This document shows positions 50,847 to 60,194 of a stretch of DNA of 64,000 nt, piece by piece. Source of the stretch: Marinococcus luteus_A. GTDB taxonomy: Bacteria; Bacillota; Bacilli; Bacillales; Marinococcaceae. The position numbers and the translations under genes were made by a program. The first letter of the stretch is position 1. Every line of letters begins with the position of its first letter. The notes beneath the pieces were generated by a model. The model did no database searches and had not been told where the DNA came from. It saw only the letters and a program-made list of their open reading frames with translations. The stretch lies in NCBI RefSeq assembly GCF_034497705.1, contig NZ_JAXRUV010000001.1, positions 558,001 through 622,000 of the forward strand, given 5' to 3'.

Positions 50847-52121
50847 TTATCCTTCAAGCAGGAGGTTTTCCGGATCCTCAAGCAGCTGCTTAAGCGTTAC
50901 AAGGAAACTTACTGCTTCTTTTCCGTCTACGATACGGTGATCGTAGGAAAGAGCCGTGTACATCATCGGCCGGTTCTCCATCGTATCCTGGTCAATGGCC
51001 ACCGGGCGCCATTGGATCGTGTGCATCCCGAGTATACCTACCTGTGGAGCGTTTAGAATCGGTGTCGACAGCAGCGAACCGAAAACGCCGCCGTTTGTGA
51101 TTGTGAAGGTACCTCCCTGAAGATCTTTCAAGGTTAATTTATTATCGCGGGCCTTTAAGGAAAGGTCCATAATTTCCTGTTCGATTTCAGCAAACGTTTT
51201 GCGGTCTGCGTCCCGTACCACCGGCACGACGAGGCCGTCGTCAGTGGAAACAGCCATGCCGATATCGTAGAACTGCTTTTTGATCACTTCTGTAGCCTGA
51301 ATTTCCGCATTCAGAAGCGGGTATTTTTTCAGCGCTGCAATAACACCCTTCGTAAAGAAGGACATAAATCCGAGACGCACGTCGTGCTGCTCCTGGAACG
51401 TATCCTTCCGGCGTTTTCTCAGATCCATGATTGCTGACATGTCCACTTCGTTAAACGTCGTCAGCATCGCTGTTTCCTGCTGGACTTCCTTCAGCCGGCT
51501 TGCGATCGTCTGACGGCGCCGGGACATTTTGATCCGTTCAACCGGCTTGCCTTCAAATTCGTCCTTCTCGCTCTTAGCAGCAGGCTTTTCAGGCTGTTTT
51601 TCCTCTTTTTTGCTGCTTCCTTTTACTTCATTATCCACATCTTCTTTGCGGACGCGCCCCTTCGGATCACTACCGGACACTTCATTCAGGTCAATGCCCT
51701 GCTCCCGAGCGTATTTGCGCACAGAAGGAGACGCAACCGGCCGGTCTGCCGGGGATTCTTCTTTCGTGCTTTCTTCCGTTTTTTCAGCTGCCGGCTCTTT
51801 GGAAGGTTCCTGCTTTTCTTCGCTTTCCTTTTCTGGAGCCGCTTTCTCTGAGTTTTTTTCTTCTGAGCTTCCGCCTCCGGCTTCACCGTTTTCATCCACT
51901 ACGGCAATTACTTCGCCGACTTCTACGTTGTCGCCCTCTTCTTTTAACAATTCCTGGAGGACACCAGTTTTCTCCGATGGGATTTCCACATTCACTTTAT
52001 CGGTTTCAAGTTCAGCGATGTTTTCTCCCTGTTCGACTTTGTCCCCTGGTTTTTTTAACCATTCTGCGATTGTTCCCTCTGTAACGGATTCGCCTAGTTC
52101 TGGTACTTTGATCTCTGCCAT
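50847..52121 (-). CDS. odhB: 2-oxoglutarate dehydrogenase E2, dihydrolipoyl succinyltransferase (OdhB)
   Basis: The 424-residue E2 core of the 2-oxoglutarate dehydrogenase complex (citric acid cycle). Lipoyl domain 1-75 with the modified K42 in ELETDKVNVEI; a long Glu/Lys/Pro/Ala linker; peripheral subunit-binding domain SPSVRKYAREQGIDLNEV with SDPKGRV; then the catalytic domain from about 195 with the active-site His in ALSYDHRIVDGKEAV. The flexible linker is notably acidic. ATG 13 bp after odhA, AAGGAGG before. Terminator follows. Confidence 0.95.
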   Translation of the reverse strand: MAEIKVPELGESVTEGTIAEWLKKPGDKVEQGENIAELETDKVNVEIPSEKTGVLQELLKEEGDNVEVGEVIAVVDENGEAGGGSSEEKNSEKAAPEKESEEKQEPSKEPAAEKTEESTKEESPADRPVASPSVRKYAREQGIDLNEVSGSDPKGRVRKEDVDNEVKGSSKKEEKQPEKPAAKSEKDEFEGKPVERIKMSRRRQTIASRLKEVQQETAMLTTFNEVDMSAIMDLRKRRKDTFQEQHDVRLGFMSFFTKGVIAALKKYPLLNAEIQATEVIKKQFYDIGMAVSTDDGLVVPVVRDADRKTFAEIEQEIMDLSLKARDNKLTLKDLQGGTFTITNGGVFGSLLSTPILNAPQVGILGMHTIQWRPVAIDQDTMENRPMMYTALSYDHRIVDGKEAVSFLVTLKQLLEDPENLLLEG

Positions 52122-52134
52122 GACTGCGTCCTCC

Positions 52135-54981
52135 TTATTCGTTTCCTTTTAGGGCTTCCTGAATGATGCGGTTCTGTTCTTTTTTATGGATTGTAGGGTC
52201 GCCTTCCGCCGGACTTGACCTTCTGCGGCGCCCGATATAATCCACCGATGCTCCTTTTGGTGCCAGGTTATGCAGAAGCGGATACATGTAATACCATGCG
52301 CCCATGTTCTTCGGCTCCTCCTGAACCCATTGGATCGATTTTACGTTTGGATACGCTTCTAAGATGTCACGGATTTCTTCTTCCGGAAACGGATAGAGCT
52401 CTTCAATCCGGACGATATGAATATCGCTCGGCACTTCACCGTCGGCCAGTGCTTCATGCAGGTCGATAGTCATTTTCCCTGTACCTACGAGCAGCCGTTT
52501 TACTTTCTTTTTATCCTTGCCCGTCAACGGGTCTTCCACTACGGATTGGAAAGCACCTTCCCCGAAAGCCTCCGGTTCGCTTGCGACGGTCTGATTACGC
52601 AGCAGGCTTTTTGGTGTCATGAGCACAAGTGGACGCATTTCGTCTTTTCCAAGAAATTCCGCCTGGCGTCGGAGCAGATGAAAGTATTGCGCTGAACTCG
52701 ACAGATAAGCAACATTCCAGTTATTTTCTGCCGAGAGTGTCAGGAAGCGTTCGAGCCTTGCACTTGAGTGTTCCGGTCCCTGTCCTTCGTAGCCGTGCGG
52801 GAGCAGAAAGACCATCCCAGACTTTTGCCCCCACTTAGCGCGGCCTGCAGATACAAACTGGTCAAATATTACCTGCGCAGCGTTACCGAAATCACCAAAC
52901 TGGGCTTCCCAGAGTGTAAGTGTTTCCGGCGCCTGCACATTATATCCGTATTCAAAACCGACGATACCGTTTTCGGAAAGCGGACTGTTGTAGAGTGCAA
53001 AGGCTGCGTTTGCTTTCGAGAACGCATGCATTGGGGAATAAATATCACCGTTTTTATAGTCATGAAGCACCAGATGTCTCTGTGCAAAAGTACCGCGCTG
53101 AGAGTCCTGACCGGTTAAACGCACTGGTGTACCGTCTGCCAGAATCGTTGCAAATGCTAACGCTTCGGCATGACCCCAGTCCACTTTGCCGCCTTCTTCC
53201 ATAGCCGGTCCACGGCGTTCAAGAATTTTTCTTAATTTCGGAAAGACGTTAAAGTTTTCGGGCCAGGTAATGAGCTCCTGGTTAATTTCTTTCAGCTCGT
53301 TTAAATCATAGCCAGTTTCGACTTTAGGAAGACGTTTTTCCACTTCTTCCGGCACCGGTCCAAGCTCCGTTTCCGCTTCTTTATCCTCTGCTACTTTGTT
53401 GTACTGATCCCGTAGATGATTCAACGCATCTTCTTTCAACTGATCGGTTTCGGATTTTTTCCAGAATCCGATTTGGTCCAGATGATCCGCGTAATGCTCA
53501 CGAACAGACGGATGCTCACGAATCAGTCCGTATAAGTATGGCTGGGTTGCTGCCGGCTCATCTGTTTCGTTATGGCCGTAACGGCGGTAGCCGATCAAAT
53601 CAATCACAAAGTCTTTATTGAATTTGTTTCTGTATTCGTAAGCCAGCTGCACGGCCGCAAGACAGGCTTCCGGTTCGTCTGCGTTCACGTGAATAACCGG
53701 GATTTCGTAGCCTTTGGCCGGGTCACTTGAATAGGTGGTACTTCTTGCATCGTGCGTATCGGTGGTAAAGCCAAGCTGGTTATTGGCAATAACATGCACG
53801 GTACCGCCCGTCTGATATCCTTTCAGCCGGCTCATGTTCAAGGTTTCTGTTACGACTCCTTCGCCTGGAAAAGCCGCATCGCCGTGCACCAAAATAGCCA
53901 TCGCCTTAGAGCCGTCCTGCTGCGGAAAGCCCGGCTCACTGACGTCATCCTGCGCGGCCCGTGTATAGCCTTCCACGACTGGATTGACGTATTCCAGGTG
54001 ACTAGGATTGTTGGCCAGGGAAATACGGGATTCAAACGATTCCTGATTAATGTTTTTATCTGCTCCCAGGTGATACTTTACGTCTCCTGTCCAGCCGTAG
54101 TTGATCCCAACGGAACCTTCCGAAGGTACGAGGTCTTTGTTGGGGGAGTGCTGAAATTCGGAGAAGATCAGATCATAAGGCTTTCCGATAACTTTGGCAA
54201 GAACGCTCAAACGCCCACGGTGGGCCATACCGATCATAATGTTTCTTGCCCCGTCCTGCATCGCGCTGTGGGTAAGCTCTTCCATAATAGGAGCAAGAAT
54301 ATCAATTCCTTCTATAGAAAAGCGTTTCTGGCCGACAAACGTTTTCTGCAGAAACTGCTCGAAGGCTTCTACCTCCGTGAGGCTTTTCAACAAAGCTTTG
54401 CGTTTATCATCCGACACAGCACTGTAAATTTCGCCTGACTCCACCTTGCGATTGAGCCAGCGGTGCTCTTCCACGTCATGAACGTGGTCGAATTCAAAAG
54501 CGATGGTTTTTGTATACATCTGTTTTAAATGCTCGATTGCTTCGAGTCCGTCAGATACTGACTCCGGAGCGTCCGGACAGAGGATTTCCTTCGGGATGGT
54601 CCGAAGATCTTCTTCACTTAATCCGTATTCTTCTATGCGAAGAAATGATGTTTCTCCGTCTGGCTCCTGGAGCGGATTGATGTCTGCAGAAAGATGTCCG
54701 TGAATACGGATATTTTCAGCAAGTTTAACTGCATGTGCGATCTTTTCCATATTAAGTCCGGCACCGACTGCCTGGTCTTTTTCATCCACAGCAGGAGCAT
54801 AGCTGACTGCTGCTTCCCCATTTGAAGACGGCGGTCCGTACTGGTCAAACCAGCTTTTAATCTCCGGTTCCACAGCGTCAGGATCTTCCTTGTACACGTC
54901 GTATTGTTCCCACATATAACCTAGATTGGGACCATAAAATTCCTGCCAGGCTTCTTCAGCCCTGGATTGATGCTTACTCAT
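52135..54981 (-). CDS. odhA: 2-oxoglutarate dehydrogenase E1 (OdhA)
   Basis: A 948-residue thiamine-diphosphate enzyme that decarboxylates 2-oxoglutarate and passes the succinyl group to OdhB. Family parts: N-terminal WQEFYGPNLGYMWEQYD, FSIEGIDILAPIMEEL, GMAHRGRLSVLAKVIGKPYD, HGDAAFPGEGVVTETLNMS, and IGYRRYGHNETDEPAATQP for diphosphate and metal binding; the C-terminal half has TGQDSQRGTFAQRH and MVFLLPHGYEGQGPEHSS. Length equals B. subtilis OdhA (944). Start ATG behind GGGGG. First gene of the odhAB operon; 460 bp of non-coding DNA precede it. Confidence 0.96.
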   Translation of the reverse strand: MSKHQSRAEEAWQEFYGPNLGYMWEQYDVYKEDPDAVEPEIKSWFDQYGPPSSNGEAAVSYAPAVDEKDQAVGAGLNMEKIAHAVKLAENIRIHGHLSADINPLQEPDGETSFLRIEEYGLSEEDLRTIPKEILCPDAPESVSDGLEAIEHLKQMYTKTIAFEFDHVHDVEEHRWLNRKVESGEIYSAVSDDKRKALLKSLTEVEAFEQFLQKTFVGQKRFSIEGIDILAPIMEELTHSAMQDGARNIMIGMAHRGRLSVLAKVIGKPYDLIFSEFQHSPNKDLVPSEGSVGINYGWTGDVKYHLGADKNINQESFESRISLANNPSHLEYVNPVVEGYTRAAQDDVSEPGFPQQDGSKAMAILVHGDAAFPGEGVVTETLNMSRLKGYQTGGTVHVIANNQLGFTTDTHDARSTTYSSDPAKGYEIPVIHVNADEPEACLAAVQLAYEYRNKFNKDFVIDLIGYRRYGHNETDEPAATQPYLYGLIREHPSVREHYADHLDQIGFWKKSETDQLKEDALNHLRDQYNKVAEDKEAETELGPVPEEVEKRLPKVETGYDLNELKEINQELITWPENFNVFPKLRKILERRGPAMEEGGKVDWGHAEALAFATILADGTPVRLTGQDSQRGTFAQRHLVLHDYKNGDIYSPMHAFSKANAAFALYNSPLSENGIVGFEYGYNVQAPETLTLWEAQFGDFGNAAQVIFDQFVSAGRAKWGQKSGMVFLLPHGYEGQGPEHSSARLERFLTLSAENNWNVAYLSSSAQYFHLLRRQAEFLGKDEMRPLVLMTPKSLLRNQTVASEPEAFGEGAFQSVVEDPLTGKDKKKVKRLLVGTGKMTIDLHEALADGEVPSDIHIVRIEELYPFPEEEIRDILEAYPNVKSIQWVQEEPKNMGAWYYMYPLLHNLAPKGASVDYIGRRRRSSPAEGDPTIHKKEQNRIIQEALKGNE

Positions 54982-55445
54982 CGAGTGATACCCCCAGCTT
55001 ATGTGATCAATAAGTTTTCTAAACTATCATAGTAGTCGTTTAATATCTATGAAGGTGAACCATTTGGAATGGAGTTTCCACCATCACTTCCCTTCTTCGA
55101 CTCAACCAATTCTTCGAGAACATGCCTTTTCATAAATCAGACATATTTTAACATGCTTAAAGCAGGTGCTCAAAACCTTACACAGCCAAGTATACGAAAA
55201 ATATGTATGCTCCTCGCTGCAGGAGGCCGAAAATCCGACTGATTTCCACTTTCCGGCATCTTTAAAGCGCCATCGCCTTATGAAGCGTTCTCACACACCT
55301 ACATTGTACACTAATTCTTTTCACTTGACAGTCCCTAAACTGAATTATTTGCTTTTCCTGGCAGCAAGGCATATTTCTTTTTCTTAAACATTAATCGCTG
55401 TGCTATGATTTATACATATCTTTTCACTTTCACAGGGGGATTTTC
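54982..55445. other. Intergenic region between divergent odhA and the HAD gene
   Basis: No supported gene. The left part must hold the odhA promoter (minus strand, a TATGAT near 55027-55032 is a -10 candidate) and the right part the HAD-gene promoter (TATGAT near 55402, with TTCTTA 17 bp before). A perfect TTGACA at 55325-55330 has no good -10. A plus-strand frame in 55166-55387 has no ribosome site and unlikely composition. Apart from this I see nothing definite. Confidence 0.5.
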
Positions 55446-56225
55446 ATGAAAACACTTATTTTTGATTTAGACGACACCCTGCTCTGGGATAAAAAAAGCA
55501 TCACTGAGGCGCTGCGGGCCACAGCCTTCGACGCCGAGATACGCACTGGTGTGTATGCACCGCTGCTTATGGAAACCGTACAGCAGACTGCACCAGAACT
55601 GTATAAGAACCTCTCAATATATGACTTCACTAAAACGATAGGCATTAACGCATTCGAAGGCCTTTGGGGACACTTTGACGATATTGAGCACCGGCGTTTC
55701 CAGGAAATGAGCCGGCTCATTTCTTCCTACCAAAAAGAAACATGGACGCGGGCGCTTGCAGCCCACGGCGTCCACCAGCCCGAAACAGGCGAATGGCTTA
55801 AAGACCGCTTTATTATGCACCGGCGTCACCTCCCCTATGTATATGCTGATACGTTTGAAGTCCTTCATACACTAAAGGATGACTATCAGCTGCTGATGCT
55901 CACCAACGGCTCCCCAAGTCTGCAGCGGCTGAAGCTTTCACTGACCCCGGCGCTCGTGCCTTTTTTTGACCATATTATTATCAGCGGAGAATTCGGGACG
56001 GGAAAACCTGATCCCGCCATTTTCACTCATGCACTGCGCCTTGCAGACGCTGCTCCTGAAGATACACTGATGATCGGGGACAATATGAACACCGATATTG
56101 CCGGGGCAAAAAAAACCGGTATCAAAAGCGCCTGGATCAATCATGACGGGAGCGTCCCGACTCATGAATTCCGGGCAGAACATGAACTGACGGCCCTCGG
56201 GGATCTGCTGCCTCTGCTCCGCTGA
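55446..56225 (+). CDS. HAD-superfamily phosphatase (YsaA/YjjG-like)
   Basis: A 259-residue haloacid-dehalogenase-type phosphatase. Motif I FDLDDTLLWD has nucleophile D7 and D9; a helical C1 cap follows (20-110); motif II is MLTNGSPSLQ; motif III Lys in EFGTGKPDPAIF; motif IV MIGDNMNTDIAGA. Related to B. subtilis YsaA, reported as phosphoserine phosphatase, and to nucleotidase YjjG; the substrate is not decided by sequence. AGGGGG before ATG. Monocistronic, convergent with the small gene at 56248. Confidence 0.88.
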   Translation: MKTLIFDLDDTLLWDKKSITEALRATAFDAEIRTGVYAPLLMETVQQTAPELYKNLSIYDFTKTIGINAFEGLWGHFDDIEHRRFQEMSRLISSYQKETWTRALAAHGVHQPETGEWLKDRFIMHRRHLPYVYADTFEVLHTLKDDYQLLMLTNGSPSLQRLKLSLTPALVPFFDHIIISGEFGTGKPDPAIFTHALRLADAAPEDTLMIGDNMNTDIAGAKKTGIKSAWINHDGSVPTHEFRAEHELTALGDLLPLLR

Positions 56226-56247
56226 GCAAACGTCCGCACCTCCCGGT

Positions 56248-56517
56248 TCACAAAAACGGACGAAGTTTTTTGACGTAGCGCTTCACACGAAACAGCACCT
56301 CCCGCTGCAGCGCGGGCCGGGAGATCTGGGAGGCTACTGCTTTCACGTCAGGATAGACTCCGTAAGCATGGTAAGCCACCGGAATAACAGCTTCAAATAA
56401 AATATCACCCTTTTCACGGTGTATTACTTCCGTTCTCACCTCCGCTATATGCGTCCGGAGTTCGTCTTCCGGCTCTTTTAAATACACAGATTCAACGTCA
56501 AAGATATATTGCGGCAT
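56248..56517 (-). CDS. Unknown small protein
   Basis: About 89 residues: MPQYIFDVESVYLKEPEDEL then RTEVIHREKGDILFEAVIPV and a basic end (FRVKRYVKKLRPFL). Soluble, beta-rich by appearance, no cysteine. Start at 56517 is 13 bases after AAAGGAG, longer than usual; an extension to 56568 has no site. I do not recognise a family. It is convergent with the HAD gene, ending 23 bp from it. Confidence 0.62.
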   Translation of the reverse strand: MPQYIFDVESVYLKEPEDELRTHIAEVRTEVIHREKGDILFEAVIPVAYHAYGVYPDVKAVASQISRPALQREVLFRVKRYVKKLRPFL

Positions 56518-56646
56518 AGCCTGGTCGTGTCTCCTTTCCCTTGAGACGAATAAAAATGTTCTTTGCAAATGGCGGCTTTCGTGTTAATTTAGTACAATGT
56601 TTGTAGTAATTATACATAAAATTGTATGAATATCGAGGTGAAGAAA

Positions 56647-57984
56647 ATGAGTTCCACTCCATCCACCAGGGCGTCGAGCGCCCTTAAGTTTATTATTCCT
56701 TCATTGATTGGGATCTTTTTATTTATGGTCCCCATTTCTACTGAGGACGGCTTAACCGTTCCGGTGGCTCTTCTTGCCGGATGGCTCGAAGGTTTACTGA
56801 GCGGTATACTGCCTGCGATGGGCGTTATTTTTATCGGCATCTCCGTAGTTGGCGCCATTATTGCCCGGTTCCGTCCGTTTTCCTCAGGTATTGCCGTGTC
56901 GTTGTTTCATGTAACCAACGGCTGGCTGCTCATCCGGATTTTAGGCTTTATTTTTGCCTTTTTAACACTTTTTCAAATCGGTCCGGGCTGGCTTATCGGG
57001 GATGCTACCGGTGGTCTTTTGCTCTATTCCCTGATTCTTCTCTTAATTACCGTCTTCTTTTTTGCCGGTTATTTTCTGCCTTTTCTGCTTAACTTCGGTC
57101 TGCTCGAATTTTTCGGTTCGATCCTGACGATTTTAATGCGCCCGTTATTTACTCTTCCGGGCCGCTCATCAATTGACGGTCTCGCTTCATGGTTAGGAGA
57201 TGGCACAATCGGCGTGCTTTTGACAAGCCAGCAGTATGAAAGCGGCCACTACACGCAGCGCGAGGCGGCTGTTATCAGTACGACGTTCTCGGTAGTCAGC
57301 ATCACATTCACCATCACCATACTCGGGGAACTTGACCTGCTTGCCTACACGCTGCCGTATTATCTCACCATCGTTGCAGCCGGCGTGGCATGCGCACTCA
57401 TTATGCCCCGGATCCCTCCGCTGTCGCGGAAAAAGAACGAGTATTACAACCAACAGCCTGCAGAGGAAATCGCGAACGGTCATACAGGTAAAAATCCTGT
57501 GTCCTCCGGATGGGAAAAAGCCCTCGATAAAGCTTCACGCACCCATTGGTCTTCGGTGCTGATCAGCGGTACAAAAAACGTGCTCGATATGTGGATCAGC
57601 GTCATCCCGATTGTCATGGGCCTTGGCACCATCGCCGTTGTTATTGCAGAATTTACGCCGCTGTTCGCCTGGCTCGGTGCTCCGTTCGTGCCGCTCCTAC
57701 AGCTGATGCAGGTACCGGAGGCAGTTGCAGCCAGCGAAACGATGCTCATCGGATTTGCGGATATGTTCCTGCCGGCTATTCTCGGTACGGATATTGAAAG
57801 CGAAATGACCCGCTTCATTATTGGGGCGCTGTCGGTCAGTCAGCTCATTTACATGTCCGAAGTCGGCGGTCTCCTGCTCGGGAGCAAGCTTCCGGTCCGC
57901 TTTATCGATCTTGTACTGATCTTTCTGGAAAGAACCATTATTTCACTTCCGGTCATTGTTTTGATCGCTCATTTTATCTTCTAA
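56647..57984 (+). CDS. YjiH family membrane protein (nucleoside-recognition GATE domain)
   Basis: A 445-residue polytopic protein of the YjiH/GATE family (nucleoside recognition domain), with roughly ten hydrophobic segments. Two related halves can be seen: FIIPSLIGIFLFMVPIS and GVIFIGISVVGAIIA in the first, WISVIPIVMGLGTIAVVIAE and MLIGFADMFLPAILG in the second, separated by a charged cytoplasmic loop (about 265-300). Proteins with this domain may carry small molecules or nucleosides, but no substrate is proven. ATG at 56647 after GAGGTG. Terminator follows. Confidence 0.85.
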   Translation: MSSTPSTRASSALKFIIPSLIGIFLFMVPISTEDGLTVPVALLAGWLEGLLSGILPAMGVIFIGISVVGAIIARFRPFSSGIAVSLFHVTNGWLLIRILGFIFAFLTLFQIGPGWLIGDATGGLLLYSLILLLITVFFFAGYFLPFLLNFGLLEFFGSILTILMRPLFTLPGRSSIDGLASWLGDGTIGVLLTSQQYESGHYTQREAAVISTTFSVVSITFTITILGELDLLAYTLPYYLTIVAAGVACALIMPRIPPLSRKKNEYYNQQPAEEIANGHTGKNPVSSGWEKALDKASRTHWSSVLISGTKNVLDMWISVIPIVMGLGTIAVVIAEFTPLFAWLGAPFVPLLQLMQVPEAVAASETMLIGFADMFLPAILGTDIESEMTRFIIGALSVSQLIYMSEVGGLLLGSKLPVRFIDLVLIFLERTIISLPVIVLIAHFIF

Positions 57985-58015
57985 TAAACCAACAGACGTA
58001 TAGAAGAAACCGTAA

Positions 58016-58046
58016 AAAGCCGGCGGGGATCCGCCGGCTTTCTTTA
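58016..58046. terminator. Bidirectional terminator
   Basis: AAAGCCGGCGG and CCGCCGGCTTT form a perfect 11-bp stem with loop GGAT; serves yjiH (plus) and the minus-strand gene at 58044. Confidence 0.88.
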
Positions 58047-58364
58047 TGCTTCAGTACGCTGTTTTCCGTACCAGTCATCGAGCACTTTTGCATCGAGTAT
58101 TTTGCTTTCAATAAATTCCTGTTGCTTCGTTTTGAACTCTTTCTGCCAGTCGATATTTAGTTCCTCTGCGAGCTCCACCGTAGTAAGCAGCTCCTGCCAG
58201 GCTACATACCGCTTATACCAAAAAAACTGCGGTTGTTCATTCATATACGGATACAGATCGTCAAAAGCGGTGTGCTTACAGTCAATGGTGCGCTCAAATT
58301 GAGTTTTGGCTTCCTGCAATTTGCCGGCAAAAAACGTGCTGAGATTCGTTTCGTTTTGACTCAT
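58044..58364 (-). CDS. Unknown 106-residue protein
   Basis: Soluble, helical and aromatic: MSQNETNLSTFFAGKLQEAK, then DDLYPYMNEQPQFFWYKRYV and VELAEELNIDWQKEFKTKQQ. One Cys. The composition and conserved-looking aromatic patches suggest a real Bacillaceae gene. AAGGGATGGAG precedes ATG. Not recognised. It ends at a terminator and starts about 90 bp from the next minus-strand gene's terminator, so it is a single unit. Confidence 0.7.
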   Translation of the reverse strand: MSQNETNLSTFFAGKLQEAKTQFERTIDCKHTAFDDLYPYMNEQPQFFWYKRYVAWQELLTTVELAEELNIDWQKEFKTKQQEFIESKILDAKVLDDWYGKQRTEA

Positions 58365-58455
58365 CAGCTCTCCATCCCTTCTGTATATTTACCTACATTC
58401 TGCCACAGAAACGCCTAATCGAAAAGAATTATGTTCTCACTGGGTTTTCAAAGCA

Positions 58456-58486
58456 ATAAAAAACGCTGCAGCTCTGCAGCGTTTTG
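58456..58486 (-). terminator. Terminator of the unknown gene at 58495
   Basis: AACGCTGCAG and CTGCAGCGTT pair around CT; a T run follows on the minus strand. Confidence 0.82.
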
Positions 58487-58494
58487 TTCGTCTA

Positions 58495-59187
58495 TTAACC
58501 GATCCGGTCAATCCGGCGCTCCATCCGCTCAAGCTGATGGTCTCCCGCTCTCTTTTTATTTGAGGATTTAATTACTTTCTTCAGCTTTTTCTTCGTTGTC
58601 CCTGCCGGAAGAAGGCCCTCACTGATCAGAAACTTGTAAAAGAAATCGAGTCGCCCGGTTTCCAGCTGATAAGCACGCGGCACCTGCTGCAGGTACGAAG
58701 TGACCGCATCTGATAAGGAAGCGTTGTGAGCATCCAATTCGCTGTAACGTTCTTTATACATGCGGTAATTGTTTTCACTGAGGCGGTTCATAAGCGTCAG
58801 CAGAAAACGTTCCTCATTTCCCTGAAGCTGAAAGCCTTTCTTTTCAATCAAACGAAGAAATACAGCAAGATCCGTGTTGTAAAAGTCGAGCGCAAGCTTC
58901 ATTTCACTTGTGACAGAAAGCGTCAGCGAATACTTTCCCTGCGCACGGGCAAGCAGCCGGTTGTAAAGCGCCCGGTTCACACGGTCGTTTAAAAGAAATG
59001 ATGGATGGATCGTATACAAATATTTTTCAATATCTTTATTGAGAAGTTCATCAGTCCAATCATCATTTTCACGTCTCTGCCTCATCTGCACCTGCAGATC
59101 CGTATTATAATCCTGAATCCGTTCTTCTGTTTGCCGGGCAAGCTGGTCACGCTTGTCCATCCATTTTTGCTTCATTGCTTTTAGCAT
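58495..59187 (-). CDS. Unknown 230-residue helical protein
   Basis: Mostly helical, strongly charged (MLKAMKQKWMDKRDQLARQT, MRQRRENDDWTDELLNKDIE). A middle part with YSLTLSVTSEMKLALDFYNT and RFLLTLMNRLSENNYRMYKE looks folded; the tail is very basic (TTKKKLKKVIKSSNKKRAG). No cysteine, membrane segment or signal. GGGAGG precedes ATG. Not recognised; a nucleic-acid or partner-binding role could be guessed from the tail, without proof. Confidence 0.72.
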   Translation of the reverse strand: MLKAMKQKWMDKRDQLARQTEERIQDYNTDLQVQMRQRRENDDWTDELLNKDIEKYLYTIHPSFLLNDRVNRALYNRLLARAQGKYSLTLSVTSEMKLALDFYNTDLAVFLRLIEKKGFQLQGNEERFLLTLMNRLSENNYRMYKERYSELDAHNASLSDAVTSYLQQVPRAYQLETGRLDFFYKFLISEGLLPAGTTKKKLKKVIKSSNKKRAGDHQLERMERRIDRIG

Positions 59188-59402
59188 ATGAAAGCCTCCC
59201 TTCCTTATCCTCTCTCTTATAGGCTAGTTTATCCAACCCTCTCTTTATTTCCTAGAGCAGTGTATCACATCACAACTTAAAATAAAATAGAGCATTTAAA
59301 AGTTTTTCGTATGAATTTAAACCTTTGCGCTACTGAGAGCTTTTATTGGACTCACAGAAGGATATATCACATTACAAAGGCGTTCACTTCTTTTTTTGCA
59401 AC

Positions 59403-59432
59403 AAAAAAACCTTTCCGGACCGGAAAGGTTTT
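59403..59432 (-). terminator. Terminator of endoAI-endoA
   Basis: AACCTTTCCGG and CCGGAAAGGTT form a perfect 11-bp stem with a single A loop; seven T on the minus strand. Confidence 0.88.
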
Positions 59433-59479
59433 ACGTATCAATATGCAGGCGGGGGCCCGCAGTCGTTATGTATGATGGA

Positions 59480-59878
59480 TTAATTGAACTCATGCAGGCC
59501 AAGGCTTATTTCCAGGCCTTTACGCACCTGTTCCATGGTTTCATCATCGAGATGGGTAATTTTATCAGTTAACCGCTGCTTATCAATAGTACGAAGTTGC
59601 TCGAGCAGGATAACGCTGTCACGGTCAAATCGATGCTTGGCTGCATCAATTTCTACGTGTGTCGGCATTTTTGCCTTTTTAATCTGTGCCGTAATAGCAG
59701 CCACAATCACCGTAGGACTGAAGCGGTTACCAATATTATTTTGAATGATAAGTACGGGGCGGACGCCTCCCTGCTCTGAACCAACTACCGGAGACAGATC
59801 CGCAAAAAATACGTCCCCCCGTTTAACTACTTTTTTATGATGCTGATTGTTTTGTTTCGAATCACTCAAACCACCCAT
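59480..59878 (-). CDS. ndoA: EndoA/MazF endoribonuclease toxin
   Basis: MazF-type mRNA interferase, in B. subtilis cutting at UACAU. The core VKRGDVFFADLSPVVGSEQGG, VRPVLIIQNNIGNRFSPTVI, VAAITAQ and HRFDRDSVILLEQLRTIDKQ is nearly the same as EndoA, ending LEISLGLHEF. The protein is 132 residues, 16 more than the usual 116: an N-terminal MGGLSDSKQNNQHHKK segment, hydrophilic, precedes the domain. ATG lies three bases after AGGAGGTG, tight but no better start exists; TTG at 59869 is an alternative. Second gene after the antitoxin, with a 49-bp gap; terminator behind. Confidence 0.93.
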   Translation of the reverse strand: MGGLSDSKQNNQHHKKVVKRGDVFFADLSPVVGSEQGGVRPVLIIQNNIGNRFSPTVIVAAITAQIKKAKMPTHVEIDAAKHRFDRDSVILLEQLRTIDKQRLTDKITHLDDETMEQVRKGLEISLGLHEFN

Positions 59879-59927
59879 TCACCTCCTTTTCCGGTTGCGC
59901 GCTTATGCTGCCGGACAGGATGAACAG

Positions 59928-60194
59928 CTAGTCTTGTTCGTGCAGCCGTCGTTCTGTCGTCTGTGTAGATTCTGTTTCGGCATATTCAAATTCAGCGCAT
60001 ATTTCAGCATTTAGTGCAGCCATTTCTGCATATCCGTTCTTCAATTGTTCCTGCATGTCTGTGGATTTTTGTTTTTCAATTTGATCTTTTAATACCTGAT
60101 GAAAAAAAGAATCCTTTTCTGACTGGGACAGATGTTCGATTTCCGTATAGAGTTCTTTTGGAAGTTCTAGAGCGATCTGCTGAAGCTGCGACAT
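59928..60194 (-). CDS. ndoAI: EndoAI/MazE-type antitoxin
   Basis: An 88-residue ribbon-helix-helix antitoxin that binds EndoA and represses the operon. The N-terminus QIALELPKELYTEIEHLSQS fits the DNA-binding strand and helix; the C-terminal part QLKNGYAEMAALNAEICAEF and TTERRL matches the toxin-binding tail of B. subtilis EndoAI. A TATAAT -10 lies close upstream on the minus strand (near 60235). In B. subtilis the pair is next to alr and the sigB operon; here neither is in sight. Confidence 0.88.
   Translation of the reverse strand: MSQLQQIALELPKELYTEIEHLSQSEKDSFFHQVLKDQIEKQKSTDMQEQLKNGYAEMAALNAEICAEFEYAETESTQTTERRLHEQD

Noticed and set aside
55166..55387. Plus-strand frame before the HAD gene
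   Set aside because: No ribosome site, odd composition, lies in promoter-type DNA.
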